64,000 bases of DNA, from contig NZ_JSYN01000011.1 of the NCBI RefSeq assembly GCF_000812965.1, positions 1-64,000 of the forward strand, written 5' to 3'. A model generated the notes under the pieces. The model was not told where the DNA came from. It did no database searches and saw only the letters and a program-made list of their open reading frames with translations. The translations under genes and the position numbers were made by a program. The stretch is from Pedobacter kyungheensis (lineage in GTDB: Bacteria; Bacteroidota; Bacteroidia; Sphingobacteriales; Sphingobacteriaceae). Below are positions 9,120 to 18,588 of the stretch, piece by piece (within the stretch, counting starts at the first letter, position 1; the number at the start of each line of letters is the position of its first letter).

Positions 9120-10295
9120 ATGGAAAGCTCAGCAAATTTTGTAAACGAGAGCCGGTCTTTTTTAGCGGCCATAGCAGATTTTTTTCGCGATTACACTATT
9201 GCAGACCGGATCGATTTTTTAGATAACTGGGTAAACCCCATTTCAGTTGATGAAGCCTTGATTCAAAAAAACGAGCCTGCAGCACTTTTCAATTTTTATG
9301 AGCAATTGCTTAAGCTTTTAAATGGCGCTGAAACTGTTTTTAAAGGTAGTAAGCAAGATCTTGTTTTCTTCGAAGCCATACAAATGGACGTTACAGAATT
9401 AAAAAAGGAAATGGTTTTGATTCAATATCAAGCCAAACACCTGCTTAAAAACGAAATGACAAAACCAAGGCAGGCTTTTGTGGCTATATTTTTCTTTTAT
9501 GATGCTGCGCATTATCAGTTAAATTATAAAGACTGGCTGCAGGCAGCACTGGCAGGCAATACGGATGAAGATTGGAACGAGTACACTTATCCGGTTTACC
9601 AAAACACAAAAAAAATGCTCGAGGCCTGCTGGTTAATCCACGAAAGGGTAATTAGTAAAAACAGCAACCGGAGTATTGATTATCATTATGATTTAGCTGT
9701 ATTTGAAAATACTTCGCCTTTATGTTTAACTGAAATGCTCGAGGCCAATCCCTTTGGAGTAGTAGAGTCTTTTTTTAATCTCGATGATTTGGCAGGCCAT
9801 AAAACTTACCTTAAAAACTGGTACAAGGCTGCACTGGGTAAAGAGGATAGCGTGCGTAACGCTGCAGATTATTTTTTTGTGTATAACCAGTTTACCCAAT
9901 TGCTTTATGCCGGCTACCTGATTGCTACCCGTAAACTTTTTTACGATATAAATGGCAATACATTAACCACACTGCTGAGCTCCAATAAAGCAAACCGCAT
10001 TACAGATGGCCATTACCATGCCGGCCAATATGAAATAAATACACTGCCTGTGCGCTATGTAAATAATCCGTACCGTTTTATTGAGCTCTTTTTTGTACCC
10101 GAAAAAATTAAACGACTGCGTTTAGGATTATTAGAATGGCTGTATGCTGCTTTCAGTACCCAAAACAGCATTAAACTGATGGATAAGGAATTTCTTTTTG
10201 AACAATACGAAACCTTACTGATGCTTACCGAAGCATTTTTCCTGATAATTACCCAGCCATTTTCGCCTGCATTGCTTACCATACCCGGCGAATAA
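9120..10295 (+). CDS. Helical protein with four internal repeats, first gene of HEPN operon
   Basis: A 391-residue protein that I cannot assign to a family. The ATG at 9120 is chosen over the TTG at 9081, which lies inside the operator. Four units of about 50-55 residues can be seen near 20-74, 124-174, 217-269 and 322-377, each with an aromatic FF start, a central LxxW and a closing FxxYxxxLLxA-type helix (for example YKDWLQAAL, LKNWYKAALG, LLEWLYAAF). This suggests an all-helical scaffold or binding protein. There is no signal peptide. The HEPN gene follows 6 bases later, so the products probably act together. Confidence 0.75.
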   Translation: MESSANFVNESRSFLAAIADFFRDYTIADRIDFLDNWVNPISVDEALIQKNEPAALFNFYEQLLKLLNGAETVFKGSKQDLVFFEAIQMDVTELKKEMVLIQYQAKHLLKNEMTKPRQAFVAIFFFYDAAHYQLNYKDWLQAALAGNTDEDWNEYTYPVYQNTKKMLEACWLIHERVISKNSNRSIDYHYDLAVFENTSPLCLTEMLEANPFGVVESFFNLDDLAGHKTYLKNWYKAALGKEDSVRNAADYFFVYNQFTQLLYAGYLIATRKLFYDINGNTLTTLLSSNKANRITDGHYHAGQYEINTLPVRYVNNPYRFIELFFVPEKIKRLRLGLLEWLYAAFSTQNSIKLMDKEFLFEQYETLLMLTEAFFLIITQPFSPALLTIPGE

Positions 10296-10301
10296 ATAAC
10301 C

Positions 10302-11126
10302 ATGAGCCGTAAAAATATACATTTAGCAATAGCAAATGATGCAGATTTAGCTGCGCTGATAAAAGGTATATGTGCTGTGGTACAGGCAGCGTATATTTTT
10401 TGCTATACCGAAATTTTTGCCGAAAAGGTACTTAATGAATTGCTTATTGTGGTACCCAATAAGCAGGTGCGTATTTTAAACGAACTGGTCCCGGTACTTA
10501 ATATTGTGTTTAGTAACCAGCAGAAATTTAGCTACAGGCTTTTTCATGAGCACGAGGTTAAACAGGCTTTGCAAAACGGCAGTTTGTTTTTCAATCAGCT
10601 GTGTAAACCTCAAAACTGCCTGTTTAACCGTTCTACTGATCTTTTTAACCAGGGGAATATGGATGGTAACTTACTTGCCCAACAGGTTAAAAGTACTTAC
10701 ACTACAGAATTAAATAAAGCCAATGATTTTTTAGCAGGGGCAAAATTCTATTTAAAAAGGCAAAACCTGCCGCACTGTGCCTTTATGTTGCACCAGTTTT
10801 TTGATTTGAGCTACCGAGCCATTGAGCTTTTGGTTATGGGTGCCGAAAAAAAGACGCACCGCGTACAAGTGCACCAAAATTACATTAAGCCTTATGTACA
10901 AGGCCTGTCCACACTCTTTAAACCGGGCAACGAAGCCGATATTTATCTGTTGTACTTACTCGATGAAGCCTATCTGGCAGTACGCTATGAAAACAATTAC
11001 CAGATCACAGAAACCGAAATAAAGGCCTTGTTTGAAAAAGGCAGGCTACTTGCTCACCTTGCAAACCGGGTTTACCAGCGGGTTTTGAATAATTATTTTG
11101 ATCGGGAGATAAACAATTTACGTTAA
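10302..11126 (+). CDS. Pseudo-nucleotidyltransferase fused to HEPN domain
   Basis: A 274-residue protein. Residues about 12-110 align by eye with the minimal nucleotidyltransferase fold (VVQAAYIFCYTEI, ELLIVVP, HEVKQALQNGSLFF), but the catalytic GS and DxD motifs are absent (FCYTEI stands where LFGSRA is usual). Residues about 135-262 are a HEPN domain (FMLHQFFDLSYRAIELL, KTHRVQVHQNY, DEAYLAVRYENNY). HEPN proteins often act as RNases or RNA binders in toxin-antitoxin and defence systems. A classical RNase Rx4-6H motif at the expected place is not clear; RQNLPH at 153-158 has the spacing but sits between early helices. It is co-transcribed with the repeat protein. Confidence 0.75.
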   Translation: MSRKNIHLAIANDADLAALIKGICAVVQAAYIFCYTEIFAEKVLNELLIVVPNKQVRILNELVPVLNIVFSNQQKFSYRLFHEHEVKQALQNGSLFFNQLCKPQNCLFNRSTDLFNQGNMDGNLLAQQVKSTYTTELNKANDFLAGAKFYLKRQNLPHCAFMLHQFFDLSYRAIELLVMGAEKKTHRVQVHQNYIKPYVQGLSTLFKPGNEADIYLLYLLDEAYLAVRYENNYQITETEIKALFEKGRLLAHLANRVYQRVLNNYFDREINNLR

Positions 11127-11160
11127 ATACAATGATGTTGATCATTGTATTGCCTTATTT
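11126..11160. terminator. Terminator-like hairpin between convergent genes
   Basis: AATACAATGAT (11126-11136) pairs perfectly with ATCATTGTATT (11141-11151) around a 4-base loop, between the HEPN gene and the convergent sensor gene. It is AT-rich and its T-run is weak. Confidence 0.6.
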
Positions 11161-14100
11161 TAATCTTCGTTTATAAACTCACTCGGCGTTTTGCCAAAAT
11201 GCTTTTTAAACTCCGAACTAAAGTATTTACGATCGTTAAAACCTACCGAATAAGCAATTTCCGAAATATTACCTGCGCCTTGTTTCAATAACTGTGCGGC
11301 GCGTTTAATGCGTATCGATTTAATAAAGTCGTTAACCGAAAGATCGGTAAGTGCCCTTATTTTTTTGTACAGTACCGGTTGGCTCATGCCAATTTGCGAT
11401 GATAGGGTAGGCACATCAAATTCAGGATCAGCAATCCGATCTTCAATAACTGTGATAATTTTGTTCAGGAAATTTTGCTCGGTGGTATTAATCACCAGGT
11501 TTTTAGGTTCGAGCCTTACCACCTGCGCAAATTTCTGCCTGATGGTTTCGCGTGCGCTAAGCAGATTTTGTACATTCAGTTCGAGAATTTTGAGGTTGAA
11601 GGGCTTCATGATGTAAGCATCGGCACCCTGCTCAAAACCATTAATCTGGTGTACATAAGCCGAACGGGCTGTGAGCAATACCACGGGGATATGACTGGTT
11701 CTTTCGTCGGTTTTAAGCTTGCGGCACAATTCCAGACCATCCATAACAGGCATCATTACATCGCTGATAATTAAATCGGGAATCACTTCCTGCGCCAGTG
11801 CCAGGCCTGTAGCTCCGTTTTCGCTTTCGTAAATGGTGTAAGTATTGCCCAGCGCATTTTTAATAAATGCCCTTACGTCTTCGTTATCCTCTACCAGTAA
11901 AATACTGTATTTTTTGGTGCCGGCAGATACTACAGTTTCTGCTTCCTGAATCTGAGCTTCGGCAGTAACCGGGAGTTCGTAGTTGGTAGCATCATCATAA
12001 TACACATAATCTTTTACAAAATCGGCTGGTTTAAAATGTGCTTTGCCGGTTTTTAAATTTACGGTGAAACAGGTAGCACCATGTCGATTTTCGCTCTGAG
12101 CCATACTTTCGAAAGTAATTTCGCCATGATGTAGCTCTACAATGCTTTTAGATAAGGATAAACCTAAACCCGTACCAATGCTGGTTGTGGGGTTTGCCTG
12201 GTAAAAATTGGTAAATAAACCGGCCTGATCGGCAAGCGCAATCCCTTTGCCATTATCGCTCACCATAATTTGTACCCGGTTATTTTCCTGACTGATTTTT
12301 AAACTGATTTTACCTTTATCTGGCGTAAATTTAAAAGCATTGGAAAGCAGGTTAAATAACACTTTCTCCAGTTGAACTTTATCAAAATAAAGTTTAATAT
12401 CGGGCTGCACAGTTTCAAAACGGTAATCGATGCTTTTGGCAATGGCAATATTCTGGAAAGCCAGGAATATCTCCCGGCAGAATTTTACAATATCTCCGGG
12501 GCTAATGTGCAGGGTCATTTTTCCGCTTTCTGCTTTTCTGAAATCGAGGAGCTCGGTTACCAGGTTCATTAAGCGGTAAGCATTGTTTTTAATGGGCTGC
12601 AGCTCGCGGTTTAACGATGGATCGTCTTTGGCATTTTCGATCAGTTTATCCAATGGGCCTACAATCAGCGTTAAAGGCGTGCGTATTTCGTGCGAGATAT
12701 TGGTGAAAAACTCGAGCTTATGCTCGTTAATTTCCTTTTCTTTTTTCAGTACGGCCTTAATCAGCAAATAACGGATAAATACAAACGATATGGCAATAAA
12801 GGCTGCCAAATAAAACAAATAAGCCCACCAGGTACGGTAAAATGGTGGTAATACGGTAATATCGAGCGTACTTATGGTGTTGGTCCAAACGCCATCGTTG
12901 TTGGTGCCTTTAACCATCAGGGTATATTGACCCGGCGAAAGGTTGGTGTAGGTAGCCGAAGGTACATCTACATAGTTCCAGTTTTTTTCGAAACCATTGA
13001 GTTTATATGCATAATGGCTTTTATTCGATTTAATGAAATTAAGGACAGTAAAATCAACTGAAAAAACGTTCTGATCGGATTCAAAAGTAATGGCCTGTAA
13101 GGTGCTGATATTCTGTTTCAGCAGGCCATCTCCGCTGTTTAAAGCAACAGGTTTGTTAAAGAGTTTTAAGCCTGTAAAAATTACAGGTGGAGTAGTTTTG
13201 TTTTCTCTGATCTGGTTGGGGTAGAAACTGATCATGCCACTCAGGCTACCAAAGAAAAACTGACCTTTACTGTCTTTTAAAAACGATTTGTAATTAAATT
13301 CATTACCAGGTAAGCCGTCTTTAATGTTATAAACCTTAAAGGTATGTAATGCCGGGTTATACTTACACAGGCCTTTATCGGTAGTAATCCACAGGTTTTG
13401 AAAATCATCTTCCAGAATTCCCATTATGGTATTACTTGGCAGGCCATCCAGTAAGCTTAGCCGCCTATACTGGTGCTTTTCGGGGTTTAGTTGAAATAAT
13501 CCATTTCTGGTGGTACCAATGAGCAGAGAACCGGCTTTATTTTCGGTGATACAGCTGATTTCGTTATACCTTAAAATTTCGGGATTGCCAGCTACGCGGA
13601 TTACAAATTTAGTTGCACCGCTTTTTAACTGATAAAGCCCCGAGTTGGTAGCTACCCACAGTGTTCGCTTGCTGTCTTCGAAAATGTAAAGTACAGCATC
13701 GGCACGGCCATTTACCCGGTTGCGGATAAATTTACCCGTTTGTGTATTAAAACTGTTTAAACCGCCGTTGGTTCCTACCCAGAACCTTCCGAAACTATCT
13801 TCAAAAACAACCGTAATTTCATCGTTGCTTAATGAAGAAGTGTCGTTTTTATGCTTGGTATAGCGTACAAAACTTTTGGTTTCGGGGTTAAAAAGGTTTA
13901 GCCCGCCATAATGTGTGCCAATCCAGACTTTATTGTTTTTATCGCGGATAACCGATTTTACCAGATTGGCGCTTAGGCTTGCCGGATTATTGGGGTTGTT
14001 TTTGTAGCGGGTAAAAGTATTGCTTTTCCTATCGTAGTAATTAATGCCTTCACCTTCAGTAGCAATCCACAGGTTCTGGTGCTGATCTTCCATGATTGAG

Positions 14101-15203
14101 CTCACTACATTGCTGCTGAGGCCATTTGATGTGGCAGTACTGCGATAAACCTTAAAAGGCGTATAATTAGGATAAACCATATTGATAGCGCCATAATAAG
14201 TTCCAACCCAGATAATACCCTGACGATCCTGAAAAATATCGTAAACCGAATTCTGACTTAAACTGGATGGATTTTCGGGCTCATTTTGTAAAGTGCTGAA
14301 ACTTTGGTTTGCCGGATTATAGATATTGATGCCGTGTAAGGTACCAATCCACAGTTTGCCTTCCTGATCGAGCATAATTTTACGCACGTTATTGCTGCTG
14401 ATACCCTGGGGGTTAAGGCTCGAATATTTATAATTGGTAATATTTTCGGTGCTTAGGTTGAGCTTACTTATACCACTTTGTTTAGTGCCAATCCAAAGGT
14501 TGTTTTCGCGATCTTCAACTATGGTGGTAATGTGGTTATCGATGGCTTTAGCGAGTTCGTCGCTATAGGCCTTAAAATGTTTGTAAATAACCCGGTTTCC
14601 GCTAAAGCGCATATTCATTAAGCCATTGTCTGTACTTAACCACAGGGTACCATTGTGATCTTCGGTAATGGTATAAATTTGTAAACGTTGTTTGTTTTGG
14701 TATAAAAATCGCTTAAAGCGATATCGGGTAGTGTCGGTTAGTAAATTTAGCCCGTTTGCCGTACCTACCCAAACCCTGTTTTTTTTGTCCTGATAAATGC
14801 AGAATATGACATTGTTGCTTAAACTGCCTGCATCTTTATCATCGTGTTGATAACGGTCAAAATTATCGTCCTTTTCATTGTATTTATTCAGCCCATTTTG
14901 GGTTCCAATCAGTAGCGATCCGTTTTTAAGCGATACTATTGAAGAAAGATAGGAAGAAGTACTCAGGCTTTTTTTATTGCCTTTTTCGCTGTTGTAGATT
15001 TTAAACGTTTGCGAATCGTATTTGTTGAGTCCAAAACGTGTACCGAACCAGAGAAAGCCCCGGGCATCCTGGGCAATTGAGAGTACCGAGCTTTGCGAAA
15101 GTCCGCTCTCTACATTCAGGTGTTTAAAAGCGTATTGGTCTTGTGCTTTTCCTGCTATAGCGGAGAGTGCAAATATAAAGAAGAGCAGGGCTTTCATGTT
15201 CAC
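11160..15203 (-). CDS. Hybrid two-component system sensor/regulator (HTCS) of the PUL
   Basis: A 1347-residue one-protein signalling system. Signal peptide (1-20, ending GKAQ); two-component propeller repeats forming the periplasmic sensor (about 25-690, recurring LWIGT/VWVGT); Y_Y_Y domain (about 710-785); membrane segment (about 795-815, WAYLFYLAAFIAISFVFI); HisKA with His838 in ISHEIRTP; HATPase (DNGKG, GTGLGLS); receiver with Asp1148 in ISDVMMP; C-terminal AraC-type HTH (about 1245-1345). Such proteins bind a signature oligosaccharide in the periplasm and activate the adjacent susC/susD operon. It is divergent from the first SusC gene, with ordered repeats between them. Confidence 0.96.
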   Translation of the reverse strand: MNMKALLFFIFALSAIAGKAQDQYAFKHLNVESGLSQSSVLSIAQDARGFLWFGTRFGLNKYDSQTFKIYNSEKGNKKSLSTSSYLSSIVSLKNGSLLIGTQNGLNKYNEKDDNFDRYQHDDKDAGSLSNNVIFCIYQDKKNRVWVGTANGLNLLTDTTRYRFKRFLYQNKQRLQIYTITEDHNGTLWLSTDNGLMNMRFSGNRVIYKHFKAYSDELAKAIDNHITTIVEDRENNLWIGTKQSGISKLNLSTENITNYKYSSLNPQGISSNNVRKIMLDQEGKLWIGTLHGINIYNPANQSFSTLQNEPENPSSLSQNSVYDIFQDRQGIIWVGTYYGAINMVYPNYTPFKVYRSTATSNGLSSNVVSSIMEDQHQNLWIATEGEGINYYDRKSNTFTRYKNNPNNPASLSANLVKSVIRDKNNKVWIGTHYGGLNLFNPETKSFVRYTKHKNDTSSLSNDEITVVFEDSFGRFWVGTNGGLNSFNTQTGKFIRNRVNGRADAVLYIFEDSKRTLWVATNSGLYQLKSGATKFVIRVAGNPEILRYNEISCITENKAGSLLIGTTRNGLFQLNPEKHQYRRLSLLDGLPSNTIMGILEDDFQNLWITTDKGLCKYNPALHTFKVYNIKDGLPGNEFNYKSFLKDSKGQFFFGSLSGMISFYPNQIRENKTTPPVIFTGLKLFNKPVALNSGDGLLKQNISTLQAITFESDQNVFSVDFTVLNFIKSNKSHYAYKLNGFEKNWNYVDVPSATYTNLSPGQYTLMVKGTNNDGVWTNTISTLDITVLPPFYRTWWAYLFYLAAFIAISFVFIRYLLIKAVLKKEKEINEHKLEFFTNISHEIRTPLTLIVGPLDKLIENAKDDPSLNRELQPIKNNAYRLMNLVTELLDFRKAESGKMTLHISPGDIVKFCREIFLAFQNIAIAKSIDYRFETVQPDIKLYFDKVQLEKVLFNLLSNAFKFTPDKGKISLKISQENNRVQIMVSDNGKGIALADQAGLFTNFYQANPTTSIGTGLGLSLSKSIVELHHGEITFESMAQSENRHGATCFTVNLKTGKAHFKPADFVKDYVYYDDATNYELPVTAEAQIQEAETVVSAGTKKYSILLVEDNEDVRAFIKNALGNTYTIYESENGATGLALAQEVIPDLIISDVMMPVMDGLELCRKLKTDERTSHIPVVLLTARSAYVHQINGFEQGADAYIMKPFNLKILELNVQNLLSARETIRQKFAQVVRLEPKNLVINTTEQNFLNKIITVIEDRIADPEFDVPTLSSQIGMSQPVLYKKIRALTDLSVNDFIKSIRIKRAAQLLKQGAGNISEIAYSVGFNDRKYFSSEFKKHFGKTPSEFINED

Positions 15204-15534
15204 AAATACAGGGATGGTTAGCTTAATGTTATTAAATGTACAACTCTATTTTTATTATTAAAATCAAATTGGCTTAGCACCGGCAATTTTAACACTTTAT
15301 CTGCTCACAGCATTGCGTTAGCTACCCTTTTAGCCATATTTTTAGAATTTTACCCCCATTTGTTTAGGATTTTACCCCTTTGGTTTTGGGGCTTCTGGAT
15401 AGATTTGACCCTATGCATTTACCCCCGGTAAAGGGCATGATAATAACCAAATAGACGATAACCAAAAGCGTGCACCCCGAAGGGCAAAAACACATTACTC
15501 CGGACACGCACCAGTAACTAAACCAAAACAAAAT
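15204..15534. other. Divergent control region between HTCS and susC genes
   Basis: A 331-base gap without coding content, holding the HTCS and susC promoters. The notable content is the set of TTTTACCCC repeats (15341-15426). No TAnnTTTG box stands out on the susC side, consistent with an activator-dependent promoter. Confidence 0.55.
15341..15426. promoter_or_regulatory. Direct repeats, likely HTCS binding sites
   Basis: TTTAGAATTTTACCCCC (15341-15357) and TTTAGGATTTTACCCC (15363-15378) are direct repeats with a 22-base period, about two helical turns, and a third partial copy (ATTTACCCCC) is at 15417-15426. AraC-type output domains commonly bind direct repeats, and the divergent HTCS is the only regulator beside them. 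Assignment to HTCS is inference. Confidence 0.5.
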
Positions 15535-18500
15535 ATGAGGAAAACTTACTTAAAGCAATTAATGCTTTTTTCGTTAACCGTATATGCGGCATGTCCGGCT
15601 TTGGCCTATGCCAATACCATACGAGTCGAAAGGCATGTAGCAGGCAAAAACAAGGGCCACCGGCTGGAGGTTACCGGAACAGTTTCTGATAACTTTGGCA
15701 ACCCGCTTTTTGGCGTTAGCGTTACCATTAAAGAAACCGGTAACAGTGTTACAACAGATAAAGATGGTAAGTATAAAATAAGTGCTGTTGAAGGCGATAT
15801 TTTAACATTTACACTCAACGGTTATCTGGTAAAAGAGGTTGAAGTAAAAGAGGCCTTGTTAAATGTATCGCTTGGCGAGAGCCAGAAACGACAGGCTGCT
15901 ACACCGGTATTGTATGGTGAGCAAAGTACGGTAACTAACCTGCAATCTACTTCTACAGTATACAATACCGATCTGATTAAAGTTCCGGTAGCGGGAATTA
16001 ACAATGCTTTATCAGGAAGGTTAGCCGGATTATACACTTTACAAAGTAATGGCAGGCCAGGAGCCGACGGAACCAGTATTACCGTAAGGGGTAATGCACC
16101 ATTGGTTTTGGTAAACGGTATTCCGAGAGATTATCCTTCAATCGATCCGGAGGAAATAGAATCGGTTACCATTTTAAAAGATGGTTTATCTACAGTAATG
16201 CTTGGGCAACAGGCTTCGAACGGTGTAATTATGATTACTACCCGTAAAGGAGAGGCGGGCAAGCAACGCATTTCGCTTACCGCACAGGCAGGTCTGCAAT
16301 CGGCCATTAAATTGCCTAAACCACTGGGCGCTTTTGATTATGCAACGCTTTACAATGAAGCATTGGCCAACGATGGTAAAGCACCACGCTATACTGCTGC
16401 TGATTTAAATGCCTGGGCAACAGGTTCTGATCCTATATTTCACCCGGATGTGGATTGGTACAGCACCATCTTAAAACCCAATACAACTTTTAGCCGTTAT
16501 AACCTGAATACCTACGGTGGAGGTAATTCTACCCGTTATTTCCTTGATGTTGATTATTTAAACCAAAGTGGTATTTTAAGGCAGGACGACGAAAGAAACA
16601 CCTACAGTACCAATACCGATTACAAACGCTATCTGGTACGTACCAATATTGACATCGATATTACGCCGACAACTTTATTAAACTTAAACCTGTTTGGCCG
16701 TATCCAGAATGGTAACCAACCAGGTGGAGTTAGTGCAAGTACTGCAATTTTTACTACGGGTACCACTTTATCCAATTTTGGTAGTAATAACGTTTTTTCA
16801 CAACTGGCCTCGATCCCAAATAATGCTTATCCTGTTTTTAACCCTAACGGTTCGCTGGCGGGTACTTCCGATTACCAGACCAACTTGTGGGGAGCAACTA
16901 CACGCTCGGGTTATTTTTACAACAGTAGCCGCGATGTTTCTGCCGATATATCACTTAAGAAAACTTTGGATAATGTAACCAAAGGTTTGTGGATAAAAGG
17001 CCTGGCAAGTTTTAATACCAGTGTATCCGAAAATATTATCCGTACCAAACAATATGCGGTTTATAAATTGGCCAGTACTAACCCTGATGTATATCAGAAA
17101 TTTGGGGTCGATGGGCAACAGGTTAATTTATCTACCAACACCGGGCAGAGCCGTAACCTGTTTGTCGATTTTTCTGCCGGACTTGATAAAACTTTTGGTA
17201 GCCACAGCCTGAATACTTTGCTGAAATTCAACTCGCAAAGTGCGCAAACCTCCAACCAGATTCCGATGATTTTTAATAATTTATCGGCCAGGGTAGATTA
17301 CAATTATAAAGAAAAATACCTTGCAGAAGTGGCCCTGAGCTATAGCGGATTAAACCGCTATGAAAAAGGTAACCGTTATGGCTTGTTTTATGGTTTTGGT
17401 TTAGGCTGGAATGTTGCCAAAGAAGACTTTTTAAAAGATACGAAATGGCTTAATGCTTTAAAAATCAGGGCTAACTATGCCTATACTGGTAATGCCAATG
17501 CAGGTTATTTTGCTTACAACCAATATTATGTAACAGGAGCTAGTTATAACTATGGCACTACTCCAACTTCGATGGGCGGAATTGCCGAAGGTACATTGGC
17601 CAATCCGCATATTACCTGGGAAAAAGCCAATCAGTATAACATAGGTATTGATGCCAGTTTATTCAATAACAAATTATCGGTAGCTGCCGATTACTTTAAC
17701 AACGAAAACTTTGATCTGGTACAAACCAGGGGAAGGAACTCGGCCTTACTCGGAACAGCTTACCCATTAGAGAACATCGGAATCAGCAGGTATTCGGGGG
17801 TAGAATTCGACCTGAAATACAGCAACCATGTGGGCAATTTTAACTATTACGTAGCCCCTAATGTTTTCTCGCTGCAAAAAATTATCAAGTATCAGGATGA
17901 GATCGGCAGACCATACCCATGGATGGAGCGTACCGGGCAAAGAGAAGACCAGACTTTTGGCTATGTGGCCGATGGACTGTTTCAAAGCCAGGCTGAGATC
18001 AACTCGAGCGCCAAAATACAAGGCTATAATCCTGTTCCGGGAGACATTAAGTACAAGGACTTAAACAACGATGGCATAATTAACGAACTGGATACAAGGG
18101 CACTTAAAAACAACAACCCAATCTGGTTCTATGGCCTTAACCTGGGCTTTAGCTACAAAGGATTTGATTTTTCTGCTCTCTTGCAAGGCGTTCAAAACCG
18201 CTACGTGTACGTTTCGGGCAGTACTGAATGGGCTTTCCAAAACAATGGCTTGGGACAGGCCTTTGAGCAGAATCTTGGCCGTTGGACACCAGCTACTGCT
18301 GCTACAGCCACTCAGCCACGTTTAACCATAGGTGCTAATCCAAATAATGAGGCTACCTCATCGTACTGGTTGCACGACGGCAGTTATGTAAGATTAAAAA
18401 ATGTGGAACTGGGTTATACTTTACCGAAAGGAATAACCGGAAAGTTAAAATTAGCTTCTGTACGCTTTTTTGTAAATGCAGTAAATGCTTTCACCCTTTC

Positions 18501-18588
18501 TGCTTACGATCGGGTAGATCCTGAAGTATATGGAAGCGGTTACCCTTTGCAAAAAGTGGTTAACGCTGGTTTGAATGTTAAATTTTAA
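15535..18588 (+). CDS. SusC-family TonB-linked transporter (PUL pair 1)
   Basis: A 1017-residue outer-membrane importer. Signal peptide to about residue 26 (ALAYA), carboxypeptidase-D-like domain (about 45-105, LEVTGTVSDNFGNPLFGVSV), plug (about 135-240, ending ASNGVIMITTRKG) and barrel ending LNVKF. The usual TonB-box-like VVVIGYG is not visible after the first domain; TPVLYGEQ stands at that place. It is the first gene after the HTCS control region, and its stop overlaps the following SusD start in TAATG, so the pair is translationally coupled. Confidence 0.93.
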   Translation: MRKTYLKQLMLFSLTVYAACPALAYANTIRVERHVAGKNKGHRLEVTGTVSDNFGNPLFGVSVTIKETGNSVTTDKDGKYKISAVEGDILTFTLNGYLVKEVEVKEALLNVSLGESQKRQAATPVLYGEQSTVTNLQSTSTVYNTDLIKVPVAGINNALSGRLAGLYTLQSNGRPGADGTSITVRGNAPLVLVNGIPRDYPSIDPEEIESVTILKDGLSTVMLGQQASNGVIMITTRKGEAGKQRISLTAQAGLQSAIKLPKPLGAFDYATLYNEALANDGKAPRYTAADLNAWATGSDPIFHPDVDWYSTILKPNTTFSRYNLNTYGGGNSTRYFLDVDYLNQSGILRQDDERNTYSTNTDYKRYLVRTNIDIDITPTTLLNLNLFGRIQNGNQPGGVSASTAIFTTGTTLSNFGSNNVFSQLASIPNNAYPVFNPNGSLAGTSDYQTNLWGATTRSGYFYNSSRDVSADISLKKTLDNVTKGLWIKGLASFNTSVSENIIRTKQYAVYKLASTNPDVYQKFGVDGQQVNLSTNTGQSRNLFVDFSAGLDKTFGSHSLNTLLKFNSQSAQTSNQIPMIFNNLSARVDYNYKEKYLAEVALSYSGLNRYEKGNRYGLFYGFGLGWNVAKEDFLKDTKWLNALKIRANYAYTGNANAGYFAYNQYYVTGASYNYGTTPTSMGGIAEGTLANPHITWEKANQYNIGIDASLFNNKLSVAADYFNNENFDLVQTRGRNSALLGTAYPLENIGISRYSGVEFDLKYSNHVGNFNYYVAPNVFSLQKIIKYQDEIGRPYPWMERTGQREDQTFGYVADGLFQSQAEINSSAKIQGYNPVPGDIKYKDLNNDGIINELDTRALKNNNPIWFYGLNLGFSYKGFDFSALLQGVQNRYVYVSGSTEWAFQNNGLGQAFEQNLGRWTPATAATATQPRLTIGANPNNEATSSYWLHDGSYVRLKNVELGYTLPKGITGKLKLASVRFFVNAVNAFTLSAYDRVDPEVYGSGYPLQKVVNAGLNVKF

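Noticed and set aside
10755..10785. RQNLPH as a HEPN RNase Rx4H motif
   Set aside because: The spacing fits but the place, between the first helices of the domain, is not where the catalytic motif of HEPN RNases lies, so no RNase call is made.
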